Source of the DNA: Cocleimonas flava
GTDB lineage: Bacteria > Pseudomonadota > Gammaproteobacteria > Thiotrichales > Thiotrichaceae
DNA: 64,000 nt
Reading direction: 5' to 3'
Assembly: GCF_004339015.1 (NCBI RefSeq)
Contig: NZ_SMFQ01000005.1
Coordinates: forward strand, 731,000-794,999
The position numbers and the translations under genes are program-made. The notes under the pieces were generated by a model that did not search any database, was not told the DNA's origin, and saw nothing but the letters and a program-made list of their open reading frames with translations. Positions 36,011 through 44,111 of the stretch are shown here, piece by piece. Numbering within the stretch: position 1 is the stretch's first letter; every line of letters starts with the position of its first letter.

Positions 36011-36244
36011 CTAGCTCGCTTTCTTGATGAAGAAAGTGAATTCACTCCCATCTTCAGCAGTTGATACTAATTCGTTGCCAGTCTGCTTACAAAATGCTTC
36101 AAAATCTTTAACCGAACCAGGGTCAGTCGCAATGATTTTTAAGGTTTCGCCATTCTCTAATCCATTAATCGCTTTTTTTGCACGTAAAATTGGTAAAGGG
36201 CAGTTAAGTCCACGTGCATCTAATTCTTCGTTGAAATCGCTCAT
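36011..36244 (-). CDS. tusA: TusA-family sulfur carrier protein
   Basis: 77 residues. The sulfur-carrying Cys is C15 in DARGLNCPLPILRAKKAI, the CPxP signature. Proteins of this family pass persulfide sulfur to tRNA thiolation or, in sulfur oxidisers, to the sulfite-generating Hdr/dissimilatory route. No other sulfur gene is adjacent, so which pathway it serves is undecided. Ribosome site AGGAGAA 6 bases upstream. Monocistronic. Confidence 0.93.
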   Translation of the reverse strand: MSDFNEELDARGLNCPLPILRAKKAINGLENGETLKIIATDPGSVKDFEAFCKQTGNELVSTAEDGSEFTFFIKKAS

Positions 36245-36399
36245 GATATTCTCCTATCTATATTAGTGAAAGCTGATATGCTCGCGTACTCTATCATTAA
36301 ATTTCTATTTCTGCATCAACTTTGTATGTCCAACAAGACACCATAAATGTAATATAGGGATCAATTAATTTTATTCAACACAATTAGACAGATAGCTAA

Positions 36400-37257
36400 A
36401 TGAACATAATCTTTACTAAAATGCATGGTCTCGGAAATGACTTTGTTGTTATCAATGGCATTGACCAGACGATAAACTTAACGCCAGAGCAAATTCGCTT
36501 CATGTCGGATCGTCAGTTCGGCATTGGTTTTGATCAACTGCTGTTAGTTGAAAAGTCTGATGTTGAAGACACTGATTTTCGTTATCGTATTTTTAATTCC
36601 GATGGTGGTGAAGTCGAACAATGTGGAAATGGTGCACGCTGTTTTGCACATTTTGTTCGTAATGAAAACCTGACCGATAAAAAAGAGATTGCAGTCATAA
36701 CCAAAAATGGCCGCTTAATATTAAATGTTGAAGACAATGGTAACGTGACTGTCGATATGGGCGCACCTATTTTGGAGCCCGCGCAAATCCCTTTTATTGC
36801 TAACGCAGGCAATGAAGATAAAGCAGAAAACGTCCAGCAAAAAAGCTATTCGATTCAAATCAATCAACAGAATATTGAGATAGGTGCTGTATCAATGGGC
36901 AATCCGCACGCTGTTGTTATTGTTGATGACACTCAATCAGCTGATGTTGAAAAATTAGGCAAAGCAATTCAGGAAAGCAGTTACTTCCCTAACTCGGTAA
37001 ATGTAGGTTTTATGCAGGTTATCGATCGACAGAATATTAAACTCCGTGTGTATGAACGTGGCGTTGGTGAAACCCAGGCTTGTGGCACAGGCGCTTGTGC
37101 AGCAGTGGTTGCAGGTATTGTTCAGGGGCTTTTAGATAGTAAGGTTGATGTAAATCTGCTCGGTGGCAATTTATCAATTAGCTGGGCAGGAGATACAAAT
37201 CCAGTTATGATGAGCGGACCAACAGCGACAGTGTTCAAAGGAATGATTTCACTGTAA
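36400..37257 (+). CDS. dapF: diaminopimelate epimerase
   Basis: 285 residues. It converts LL- to meso-diaminopimelate for lysine and peptidoglycan. The catalytic pair is C75 (EQCGNGARC) and C228 (ETQACGTGACA). The start MNIIFTKMHGLGNDFVV is typical. It heads the conserved dapF-DUF484-xerC cluster. Confidence 0.97.
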   Translation: MNIIFTKMHGLGNDFVVINGIDQTINLTPEQIRFMSDRQFGIGFDQLLLVEKSDVEDTDFRYRIFNSDGGEVEQCGNGARCFAHFVRNENLTDKKEIAVITKNGRLILNVEDNGNVTVDMGAPILEPAQIPFIANAGNEDKAENVQQKSYSIQINQQNIEIGAVSMGNPHAVVIVDDTQSADVEKLGKAIQESSYFPNSVNVGFMQVIDRQNIKLRVYERGVGETQACGTGACAAVVAGIVQGLLDSKVDVNLLGGNLSISWAGDTNPVMMSGPTATVFKGMISL

Positions 37258-37354
37258 ATTTTGGCCTCACGGTTAATCGCCATATACCATATTCAGAATT
37301 TTATTCAGAATCTACATACAACCTAATAAAGAAATCATAGGGAGCTTTATTCAA

Positions 37355-38101
37355 ATGAGTACCGGCAAAACATCTAATTCTGCGAAAGACAACGATGAAA
37401 AAAGTACAGACAATTCATCCGCTGACGCGATAATGGCCGATGCAATGATGGATGAGTCCGTTATTGCCAAGTATTTAGCTTCACACCCTGATTTCTTCCA
37501 GCGTCACACTGATGTGTTATCACAGATTCAAGTACCTCATGGCGCGGGAACAGCATCTCTTATTGAGCGTCAAGTTGCCATCCTACGTGAAAAAAGCCGT
37601 GATCTTGAAGAGCAACTGAATGGTCTGATCAGAACGGCTCGTGGTAATGAGCAGATTGTTACGCGCTTACAACGTTTCACACTCGAATTAATGCGCGCCG
37701 ACGGTATCGACGATGTTATTGGTACCTGTCAGGATGTTCTTCGTGAAGATTTTAATGCCGATTTTGTAACACTAAAAATCATTGGTGGTGATGACACCAT
37801 GCACTTTATCTCATCAAGCAACGAAAACCTGAAAAGCTTTGATAACCTCTTCAAATCTAAAAAGCCTATTTGTGGTCACATGAAAGAAGAGCAGCAAGCC
37901 TTCTTGTTTGAAAAACAGGCTGACAAGGTTAATTCTGCAGCGCTAGTACCTTTATTCGGCGCGGAAAACATCGGTATATTAGCGCTTGGTAGTGAAGATG
38001 AAAGCCGTTTCCACCCTGGAATGGGCACTGTATTTATCAGTCATTTAGGTGAGCTAATTTCTACCAGCATCACTTACCATTTACCGAAACTAAATCAGTA
38101 A
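37355..38101 (+). CDS. DUF484 family protein (YigA-like, GAF-related)
   Basis: 248 residues. After a disordered start (1-35), the helical segment VIAKYLASHPDFFQRHTDVLSQIQVPHGAGTASLIERQVA (first part near residue 40) is the DUF484 hallmark. A coiled coil follows (about 72-105), then a GAF-like domain (about 110-245). Always next to xerC in gammaproteobacteria; function unknown. Its stop codon lies inside a 25-base palindrome that reaches the xerC start. Confidence 0.93.
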   Translation: MSTGKTSNSAKDNDEKSTDNSSADAIMADAMMDESVIAKYLASHPDFFQRHTDVLSQIQVPHGAGTASLIERQVAILREKSRDLEEQLNGLIRTARGNEQIVTRLQRFTLELMRADGIDDVIGTCQDVLREDFNADFVTLKIIGGDDTMHFISSSNENLKSFDNLFKSKKPICGHMKEEQQAFLFEKQADKVNSAALVPLFGAENIGILALGSEDESRFHPGMGTVFISHLGELISTSITYHLPKLNQ

Positions 38102-38116
38102 TCTGATTACTGATTT
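38092..38116. promoter_or_regulatory. 25-base perfect palindrome across the DUF484 stop and xerC start
   Basis: Arms AAATCAGTAATC and GATTACTGATTT flank a single T. It includes the DUF484 TAA stop and the first two bases of the xerC TTG. As RNA it can form an 11-pair stem that would cover the initiation region of xerC; as DNA it could bind a dimeric protein. Confidence 0.65.
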
Positions 38117-39011
38117 GTCGCACGCCACCAAACAATTCGCTGAACACTTAAAATACCAAAAACAATACTCGCCGCATACGCTTGGCGCTTACGAAAGAGA
38201 CCTCAAGCAATTCAGCCTTTGGCTGAAAAAAAATAACTGCGATGACATTGTTAAAGCAGACAGCTTGCACGTGCGTAACTGGGTTGCCGGTTTACATCGA
38301 CAAGGAATCGGCGGAAAAACATTACAACGGAAGCTATCGTCATTGCGTAGCTTCTATCAGTTTCTGATTAGAAATCATCAACTCAAAAACAATCCTGCAG
38401 TCGACATTCGTGCGCCAAAGTCGGCCAGAACACTCCCAGATACATTAGATGTTGATTCGCTCAGTCAGCTATTGGATATTCCACCCGATAGCATCTTAGC
38501 GATTCGTGACAAAGCGATCATGGAGCTTTTTTATTCATCTGGTTTGCGACTCTCTGAACTGACGAACCTTGATTTAGACAGTATCGACCTCACTGAAAAC
38601 TCTCTTAGAGCCTTGGGTAAAGGCAATAAAACCAGAGTGCTTCCGATTGGGCGCAAAGCGAGTGACGCAATACGAATGTGGTTAGGTAAGCGAGATATCT
38701 TGGCCAAAATTGATGAGCAAGCACTATTCGTGAGCAATAGAGGCAAGCGAATCAGTCAGCGTTCGATCCAACAGCGTTTAAATTTCTGGCGTAAGAAACA
38801 AGGTTTGGAACAACATCTGCACCCACACAAACTCAGACATTCGTTTGCCAGTCATATTCTAGAATCATCAGGGGATTTGAGGGCGGTCCAAGAATTACTG
38901 GGGCATGCTGATATTGGCACTACGCAGATTTACACTCATTTAGACTTTCAGCATTTAGCCAAAGTGTATGATAAGGCGCACCCTAGAGCGCGGAAAAAAA
39001 AGAGCGAGTAA
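38115..39011 (+). CDS. xerC: tyrosine recombinase XerC
   Basis: 298 residues. With XerD it resolves chromosome dimers at dif. The N-terminal SAM-like domain (FAEHLKYQKQYSPHTLGAYERDL) is followed by the catalytic domain with Arg in SSGLRLSELTNL near 147, HKLRHSFASH near 242, GHADIGTTQIYTH near 269 and the Tyr nucleophile in that last motif. Start TTG is chosen since it is the only start before the conserved N-terminus; it has no Shine-Dalgarno sequence, and it overlaps a palindrome, so translation may depend on coupling to DUF484. Confidence 0.95.
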   Translation: MSHATKQFAEHLKYQKQYSPHTLGAYERDLKQFSLWLKKNNCDDIVKADSLHVRNWVAGLHRQGIGGKTLQRKLSSLRSFYQFLIRNHQLKNNPAVDIRAPKSARTLPDTLDVDSLSQLLDIPPDSILAIRDKAIMELFYSSGLRLSELTNLDLDSIDLTENSLRALGKGNKTRVLPIGRKASDAIRMWLGKRDILAKIDEQALFVSNRGKRISQRSIQQRLNFWRKKQGLEQHLHPHKLRHSFASHILESSGDLRAVQELLGHADIGTTQIYTHLDFQHLAKVYDKAHPRARKKKSE

Positions 39012-39036
39012 AAAAGTCCCCATAAGTAGGGGGGTG
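39011..39036 (-). repeat. dispersed C6 element; terminator-like for the lemA/TPM operon
   Basis: On the minus strand CACCCCCCTACTTATGGGGA leads to CTTTTTT. CCCC/GGGG pairing is possible. It lies between convergent xerC and the TPM operon, in the sense direction of the latter, and its A/T end touches the xerC stop. Confidence 0.8.
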
Positions 39037-39063
39037 CCTAAAACGTTATTTCGTAATAACTTT

Positions 39064-39561
39064 CTAAAGAACTACCGGCTTATTCGACAATTCATTCGTA
39101 TCAGCAGCAGAAATAGGGAAATGCTTTTCTAACAAAGCCCCAATCTCATCAATTCCTAACACCACGCCATTACCAAAATTTCCAGCACGAAACTCTGTCT
39201 GCATCAATCCACAAATACGTTGCCACTCTTGTTCACCAACAACCTTGTTGATATTTCTATCAGCGGTAATTTCAACTTTATGATCAGCCAGTAATAAATA
39301 GATCAGCACGCCATTATTGTCTTCGGTATCCCAGACTCTTAAGAGCGAGAACACCTCAATAGCGCGTTCATTCATTGACTCATCATGCCAGAGCGCTTTG
39401 AACGGCAATGAGCTTTCAATGGCGAAACGAATCTCGCCACTATGTTTGCTTTCCGATTGTTTGATTGCCCCTTCGATTCTCGCCATTTCTGATGGCGGAA
39501 AATCACGACGCAACCACCAACCGGGATAAAACAGATGCTTAATTGTTCTTTTAAAATTCAT
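39064..39561 (-). CDS. TPM-domain protein (cytoplasmic-side, YgcG-related)
   Basis: 165 residues from the ATG at 39561; a GTG 9 bases upstream overlaps the previous gene stop. The TPM domain (about 20-145, IEGAIKQSESKHSGEIRFAIE, then GVLIYLLLADHKVEITADRNIN) lacks a signal peptide, unlike its upstream neighbour. TPM domains are linked to photosystem II repair phosphatase in plants and to membrane-associated functions in bacteria. Last gene of the lemA-ygcG-TPM operon. Confidence 0.85.
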   Translation of the reverse strand: MNFKRTIKHLFYPGWWLRRDFPPSEMARIEGAIKQSESKHSGEIRFAIESSLPFKALWHDESMNERAIEVFSLLRVWDTEDNNGVLIYLLLADHKVEITADRNINKVVGEQEWQRICGLMQTEFRAGNFGNGVVLGIDEIGALLEKHFPISAADTNELSNKPVVL

Positions 39562-39563
39562 AA

Positions 39564-40463
39564 TTACCACCCGCCGGACGCGCCGCCTCCGCCGAATCCA
39601 CCACCGCCGCCACTAAAGCCGCCGCCTCCGCCGCTGAATCCTCCTCCACCACCGCCAAAACCGCCGCCGTAACCACCACCATCGCGGTAACTACTGCTTC
39701 GAGAACCACTAAAACCAAGCGTAAAAACCGCCAGGAAGAAGGCGGCAATAATGGTTAACACCGCGCTTTGCGATAACACCCATATTATTATGGTGCCACC
39801 AACCGTAATCAAAGAAACAGTCACTAAACGCCCCAACAAAGGAACTAGCAGGTTGGTTACAAAAGAAGACCCAATAATCATCATCGCCAACAATGCGCTG
39901 GTATCATCAAAACTATCACCTTGATTTGAGGATGGTTCTGGCAAGACTTCGCCATTGATAAGCCCAATTATTTTATTCGTGCCGGCTGAGATGCCTGAAT
40001 AATAGTTTCCACTGCGGAAGGCAGGCGAAATGTATTCTCGGATAATACGACCTGCTGCAATATCGGGTATTGCACCTTCAAGCCCATAGCCTACTTCAAT
40101 CCGCATTTTTCGATCTTGCATTGCGATTAAAAGTAATATGCCATCATCTACATCTTTACGACCTAATTTCCACTGCTCCACAACACGCATGGAATAATCT
40201 TCAATGGCTTCTGGGCTAGTCGTGTTTACGAGTAAGATAGCCAGCTGGCTACCTTTGTTTTTTTCAAGATTTTCAAGCGTGGATTCGAGAGAGGCTATTT
40301 CAGCCGAAGATAATGTCCCCGTTAAGTCTGTCACTCTACTGTTTAATTCAGGGACTTTTACCAAGTCGGCCATCGCACTACTTGAGACCAGTATTCCACT
40401 GATAGTCCCAATCACTATGAATAAACTCAGGAACAGCCCTGATAATGAGTGCTTTGTATACAT
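39564..40463 (-). CDS. TPM-domain membrane protein with Gly-rich tail (YgcG family)
   Basis: 299 residues. A signal peptide (about 1-32) is followed by the TPM domain (about 35-165, VTDLTGTLSSAEIASLESTLENL, then DDGILLLIAMQDRKMRIEVGYGLEG), a hydrophobic region with two or three membrane segments (about 185-250) and a Gly/Ser/Phe tail (255-299, GGGFGGGG units). This is the standard YgcG architecture that accompanies LemA. Role not established. Confidence 0.92.
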   Translation of the reverse strand: MYTKHSLSGLFLSLFIVIGTISGILVSSSAMADLVKVPELNSRVTDLTGTLSSAEIASLESTLENLEKNKGSQLAILLVNTTSPEAIEDYSMRVVEQWKLGRKDVDDGILLLIAMQDRKMRIEVGYGLEGAIPDIAAGRIIREYISPAFRSGNYYSGISAGTNKIIGLINGEVLPEPSSNQGDSFDDTSALLAMMIIGSSFVTNLLVPLLGRLVTVSLITVGGTIIIWVLSQSAVLTIIAAFFLAVFTLGFSGSRSSSYRDGGGYGGGFGGGGGGFSGGGGGFSGGGGGFGGGGASGGW

Positions 40464-40483
40464 TCTGGTTTTAGTAGATTAGT

Positions 40484-41095
40484 TTAATTTGTAGCAGGCG
40501 CCGTATTAAAATCAACCTTTGGTGGTGCGGCAATCGCGTCTTCATTTTCAACGGTGAAATTCTGCTTGGTCGAATACCCCATAAGGCTAGCGATCATATT
40601 GCCAGGGAATTTCCTAACTGTTAAATTGTAATCTTTTACAGCATCGATATAGCGTTTACGTGCGACTGTAATGCGGTTTTCCGTTCCTTCTAACTGGGTC
40701 TGTAATTCCAGGAAGTTCTTATCTGACTTCAGATCAGGGTAGCGCTCAACCGTTACCAGCAAACGACTCAAAGCTCCTGTTAATTGACTTTGCGCTTGTG
40801 AGAATTGACTGAATGCCGCAGGATCATTGAGCGTTTCCGGTGTGATTTGAACGGACGTAGCTTTCGCACGCGCTTCAACAACACTGGTTAATACGTCTTT
40901 TTCCTGTGCGGCAAAACCTTTAACCGTGCTTACCAGATTAGGTATAAGGTCTGCTCTGCGCTGATATTGGTTAACCACTTCAGACCAGGAGGCAGTCACA
41001 CCTTCATCACCACTTACAATGCGGTTATAAACACCCACACCAAAAATAATAAATAATGTGATTGCTGCAAGAATTACCATTCCAAACTTAGACAT
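40484..41095 (-). CDS. lemA: LemA family protein
   Basis: 203 residues. An N-terminal membrane helix (about 5-24) precedes the helical LemA domain: YNRIVSGDEGVTASWSEVVNQYQRRADLIPNLVSTVKGFA, then RYPDLKSDKNFLELQTQLEGTENRI. LemA proteins face the outside of the cytoplasmic membrane with unknown function and nearly always pair with TPM proteins, as here. First gene of a three-gene leftward operon. Confidence 0.95.
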   Translation of the reverse strand: MSKFGMVILAAITLFIIFGVGVYNRIVSGDEGVTASWSEVVNQYQRRADLIPNLVSTVKGFAAQEKDVLTSVVEARAKATSVQITPETLNDPAAFSQFSQAQSQLTGALSRLLVTVERYPDLKSDKNFLELQTQLEGTENRITVARKRYIDAVKDYNLTVRKFPGNMIASLMGYSTKQNFTVENEDAIAAPPKVDFNTAPATN

Positions 41096-41233
41096 TCTCT
41101 CTCCCCTTCTGTTTTGCGTAAACTGAACTTCACTTTTGAATAGCCTATTAATTCATATATTTATGAATTTGTCACTAGTCTAGCCTGCTCGCTTCTTTTG
41201 TGCCATCTCATCTAACATCTAAGTTAAAACTGC

Positions 41234-41262
41234 AAAAAAAGTGCCTATAAGTAGGGGGGTGT
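41234..41262 (-). repeat. dispersed C6 element between divergent lemA and DUF1801 genes
   Basis: On the minus strand CACCCCCCTACTTATAGGCA plus C and T7. It lies in a divergent promoter region, 139 bases upstream of lemA, where a terminator is not expected. Confidence 0.8.
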
Positions 41263-41308
41263 ATTATAGAAAAAGAAAAAGGATGATTAATCAAAGGAAT
41301 TAACAGCC

Positions 41309-41755
41309 ATGCCTGATCCAGATCTAAAATCACAAGAAGACGTAATTCAATCCGAAGATGTCAAACATACCTATGGCTTGTATCCCGAAGCGATTCAGAA
41401 AAGACTGCTAACTATTCGACGAATGATATTTGATCTCGCTAAACAAAATGACAACGTGGGTGACATTGAAGAAACCTTAAAATGGGGAGAACCCTCTTAC
41501 AAAGCCAAGTCTGGATCTACCGTAAGATTAACGTGGAAGTCATCGACACCCAATAATTACGCCATTTACTTTATCTGTAGCACCAGCTTAGTGGAGACAT
41601 TCAGAGAAATTTATCCAGATACGTTTCGCTATGATGGCAATAGAGCGATTATTTTTTCACTCGATGAAACAATTCCTGAAGATGCATTAAAACAATGCTT
41701 ATTGCTCTCTTTGACTTACCATAAGATAAAACATCTTCCACTTTTAGGATTATAA
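41309..41755 (+). CDS. DUF1801 (YdhG-like) protein
   Basis: 148 residues, no signal peptide. The DUF1801 core is residues 20-145: YPEAIQKRLLTIRRMIFDLA, then ETLKWGEPSYKAKSGSTVRLTWK, YAIYFICSTSLVETFREIYPD and NRAIIFSLDETIPEDALK. The fold is similar to iron-chaperone frataxin-like proteins, but function is unproven. Single gene. Confidence 0.88.
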   Translation: MPDPDLKSQEDVIQSEDVKHTYGLYPEAIQKRLLTIRRMIFDLAKQNDNVGDIEETLKWGEPSYKAKSGSTVRLTWKSSTPNNYAIYFICSTSLVETFREIYPDTFRYDGNRAIIFSLDETIPEDALKQCLLLSLTYHKIKHLPLLGL

Positions 41756-41842
41756 AGGCATACTCCGCTTGCAAAGCATTGGGGGCATCTGTTAGAATCC
41801 CCGCTCTTCGATTTTTGAACACGATTTTAAGAGGATCTTCTA

Positions 41843-42088
41843 ATGAAGGCCGATACACACCCAGACTACAATCAAGTAATTTTTCAGGACCTTGCGAGCG
41901 ACTTTAAAATTCTTACTCGCTCAACGCTTTCTTCAAAAGAGACTGCAAAATGGGAAGATGGTAATGAATACCCACTAATTAAAGTGGATATCTCTAGTGC
42001 ATCTCACCCTTTCTACACGGGCAAGCAAAACACTAAAACAACTGCTGGTGCGATTGACAAGTTTAACAATCGTTACGGTAGAAAATAA
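41843..42088 (+). CDS. rpmE2: ribosomal protein L31 type B
   Basis: 81 residues. [15 protein letters not shown], then [10 protein letters not shown] and KFNNRYGRK are the L31 signature. The Cys residues of zinc-binding type A L31 are absent, which makes it the zinc-independent type B form, in many bacteria expressed under zinc limitation. No Zur-box-like sequence was recognised upstream. A ribosome site AAGAGGAT precedes the ATG. Confidence 0.96.
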   Translation: MKADTHPDYNQVIFQDLASDFKILTRSTLSSKETAKWEDGNEYPLIKVDISSASHPFYTGKQNTKTTAGAIDKFNNRYGRK

Positions 42089-42152
42089 CGAATCCTTGTC
42101 TGCTGAGCTAAACCGGGTTTCGATCTGGCTTGCTGCAAACTTACATTCGTTA

Positions 42153-43016
42153 ATGCTTTTAAAGCATACCTCAAAAAAGGCACTAGTTATGAGTGCCTTT
42201 TTTGCGTCTGTCATAATCACATTTATCGTTTTGGCACCCCCCACCTTTGCGGCCGAAATTTGCCCTTCCCCTAAAAATAGTCAATTAGAAAGTGCAACCG
42301 TTAAATGGGTCTATGATGGCGATACGGTGTTACTTACCGACAAACGCAAAATCAGAATCATTGGTGTAAACACGCCAGAAACAAAACACCACAAACAAAA
42401 AGGCCAGGCTTACGGCGCAAAAGCGAAAGAAGCGTTAAGAGAAAAACTTAAACAGCACAATTACAAAGTCAGACTACTTTACGGAAAAGAAAAGAAAGAT
42501 AAGTATTCCAGAGTACTGGCACATGTATTTTTAAAAGATGGCACCAATATATCCAGCTGGCTACTACAGCAAGGCTATGCAAAAACACTCGCCATATCAC
42601 CTAATATTGCATTCGCTGATTGCTATGAAAAAGCAGAAAGAAGCGCACAACTAAAATCACTTAACATCTGGAAACTCAAAAAAAACCAGATCTATAGTGC
42701 GCATTCAATTAGCAAAAAAACCAAAGGTTATGTTCGCCTAAAAGGCATTATCAATAATAAGAAAAGATACAAGAACTCTCTCTCACTGACGCTTAGCAGT
42801 TCTGACAAGAAACCGATAAAGATCATCATCAAAAAGAAAAATCTAGTTTATTTTAAATCGATAGATTTTGATAAATTAATCGGCAAAAGCATAATCGTTT
42901 CAGGTATGCTCAAAAACCAAAGAAAAAGACGGACTATTCAACTTAATCACCCATCACAACTTCAGGTATTTGCTGAGGAGCAAATAGAATCGATGATTAA
43001 ATGGAGCTCAAAATAA
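42153..43016 (+). CDS. secreted thermonuclease-like (SNase) protein
   Basis: 287 residues from the ATG at 42153, chosen for its basic n-region (MLLKHTSKK) before the hydrophobic core; the ATG at 42189 is an alternative without positive charge. Mature protein begins near AEICPSP. The SNase domain (about 43-165) has YDGDTV, KIRIIGVNTPETK, DKYSRVLAHVFLKDGTNISSWLLQQGYA and a Cys in FADCYEKAE. The C-terminal 110 residues look like an OB-type domain. The gene start overlaps the rpmE2 terminator hairpin, and its signal peptide end is encoded by a dispersed element copy. The stop overlaps the M48 start. Confidence 0.88.
   Translation: MLLKHTSKKALVMSAFFASVIITFIVLAPPTFAAEICPSPKNSQLESATVKWVYDGDTVLLTDKRKIRIIGVNTPETKHHKQKGQAYGAKAKEALREKLKQHNYKVRLLYGKEKKDKYSRVLAHVFLKDGTNISSWLLQQGYAKTLAISPNIAFADCYEKAERSAQLKSLNIWKLKKNQIYSAHSISKKTKGYVRLKGIINNKKRYKNSLSLTLSSSDKKPIKIIIKKKNLVYFKSIDFDKLIGKSIIVSGMLKNQRKRRTIQLNHPSQLQVFAEEQIESMIKWSSK
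42173..42203. terminator. 12-base-arm terminator hairpin at the nuclease gene start
   Basis: Arms AAAAAAGGCACT and AGTGCCTTTTTT flank AGTTATG. It has the form of a bidirectional intrinsic terminator 85 bases after rpmE2, but it lies inside the signal-peptide coding region of the nuclease. The internal ATG at 42189 is at the loop end. Confidence 0.8.
42234..42260 (+). repeat. dispersed C6 element copy within the nuclease signal peptide
   Basis: Begins GCACCCCCCACCTTTGCGGC and ends GAAATT: the AC-type core, in frame, encoding APPTFAAEI at residues 28-36. It is 24 of 27 bases identical to the copy in mltB at 13874. Confidence 0.7.
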
Positions 43017-44026
43017 TGACTATCAAAAACACTGTTAGCGGTTTCATCGCAGCCACCCTATTCGCAGCACTTAGCGGCTGTTCCACCAACCCGGTTTCAG
43101 GTAAAAACGACTTTACCCTGATTAACCAGAAGCAAGAATTAGCGATCGGTGCTGAAGGCCACAAAAGCATCATGAAGCAGAAAAAACGCTACAACAATCC
43201 GCAACTACAGGCTTACGTCAACAATATTGGGCAACAACTCGCAAGACAGAGCCATAGAAGTGATATAAGTTATACCTTTACCGTATTAGATGACCCTACC
43301 GTTAACGCCTTTGCGCTTCCTGGAGGTTACATTTATGTAACAACAGGCCTCATGGCTTATCTTAATTCTGAAGGTGAATTAGCCGGCGTACTGGGACATG
43401 AGATTGGTCACGTGACAGCCAAACATGGTGTAAAACAACAAAGCGCAGGCGCTGTTGGTGCCATATTACAGAGTATTTTGGCTGATCAGGCTGGCGTAAC
43501 TGCGGGCAAGGGATTTGGCCAACTAGGACAAGCGCTTTTAAGCGGCTACGGCAGAGACCACGAGCTTCAGGCTGACAAATTAGGCGCAGAGTATTTAGCG
43601 CGTGTTGGCTACGATCCAGAAAATATGATTGAAGTCGTTAGCGTCTTAAAGTCACAGGAAGAATTTGAAAAGTATCAGGCGCAAAAAGAAGGCCGTAAAG
43701 TACAAGCTTATCATGGCGTTTTCTCTTCTCACCCCGACAATGACACGCGTCTCAAAGAAGTCATTAGACAAGCCAATAAGTTTAAAACCCAGACCACCAG
43801 AGATGCTGGCCACGACAAGTATTTAAAACAAATTGATGGAATGCCATTTCGCATTGATAAAAACAATAATGGAAGAATCGTCGTAGGCCGTGCATCTACG
43901 CCAGGTTTGACCTATGCTACCTTGGCACAAAAAAGTAAGGTAGATGAACAACGTTTACGTCTTATCAATGGCATGTTCCCTAAAGGACAACCTGTTCCGG
44001 GACGCCTGGTAAAAGTCATTCAATAA
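43016..44026 (+). CDS. M48 family metalloprotease lipoprotein
   Basis: 336 residues from the ATG overlapping the nuclease stop. Lipobox ALSGC, lipidated C22. The zinc motif HEIGH is at 128-132, with the third ligand region ELQADKLGAEYL near 181. The C-terminal part (TYATLAQKSKVDEQRLRLINGMF) looks LysM-like. Similar to outer-membrane quality-control peptidases of the BepA/LoiP type, without TPR repeats. Probably cotranscribed with the nuclease. Confidence 0.93.
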   Translation: MTIKNTVSGFIAATLFAALSGCSTNPVSGKNDFTLINQKQELAIGAEGHKSIMKQKKRYNNPQLQAYVNNIGQQLARQSHRSDISYTFTVLDDPTVNAFALPGGYIYVTTGLMAYLNSEGELAGVLGHEIGHVTAKHGVKQQSAGAVGAILQSILADQAGVTAGKGFGQLGQALLSGYGRDHELQADKLGAEYLARVGYDPENMIEVVSVLKSQEEFEKYQAQKEGRKVQAYHGVFSSHPDNDTRLKEVIRQANKFKTQTTRDAGHDKYLKQIDGMPFRIDKNNNGRIVVGRASTPGLTYATLAQKSKVDEQRLRLINGMFPKGQPVPGRLVKVIQ

Positions 44027-44111
44027 ACAAACACTGTTATTTTTCACCACTCAACCAGTAATAGTCTAAGCTTAATTACACATTACTTAGAAATAGTATA
44101 AGGAATAATTC

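Noticed and set aside
39551..39748. Ala/Val-rich frame overlapping the ygcG Gly-rich tail
   Set aside because: Out-of-frame shadow of GGT/GGC codons.
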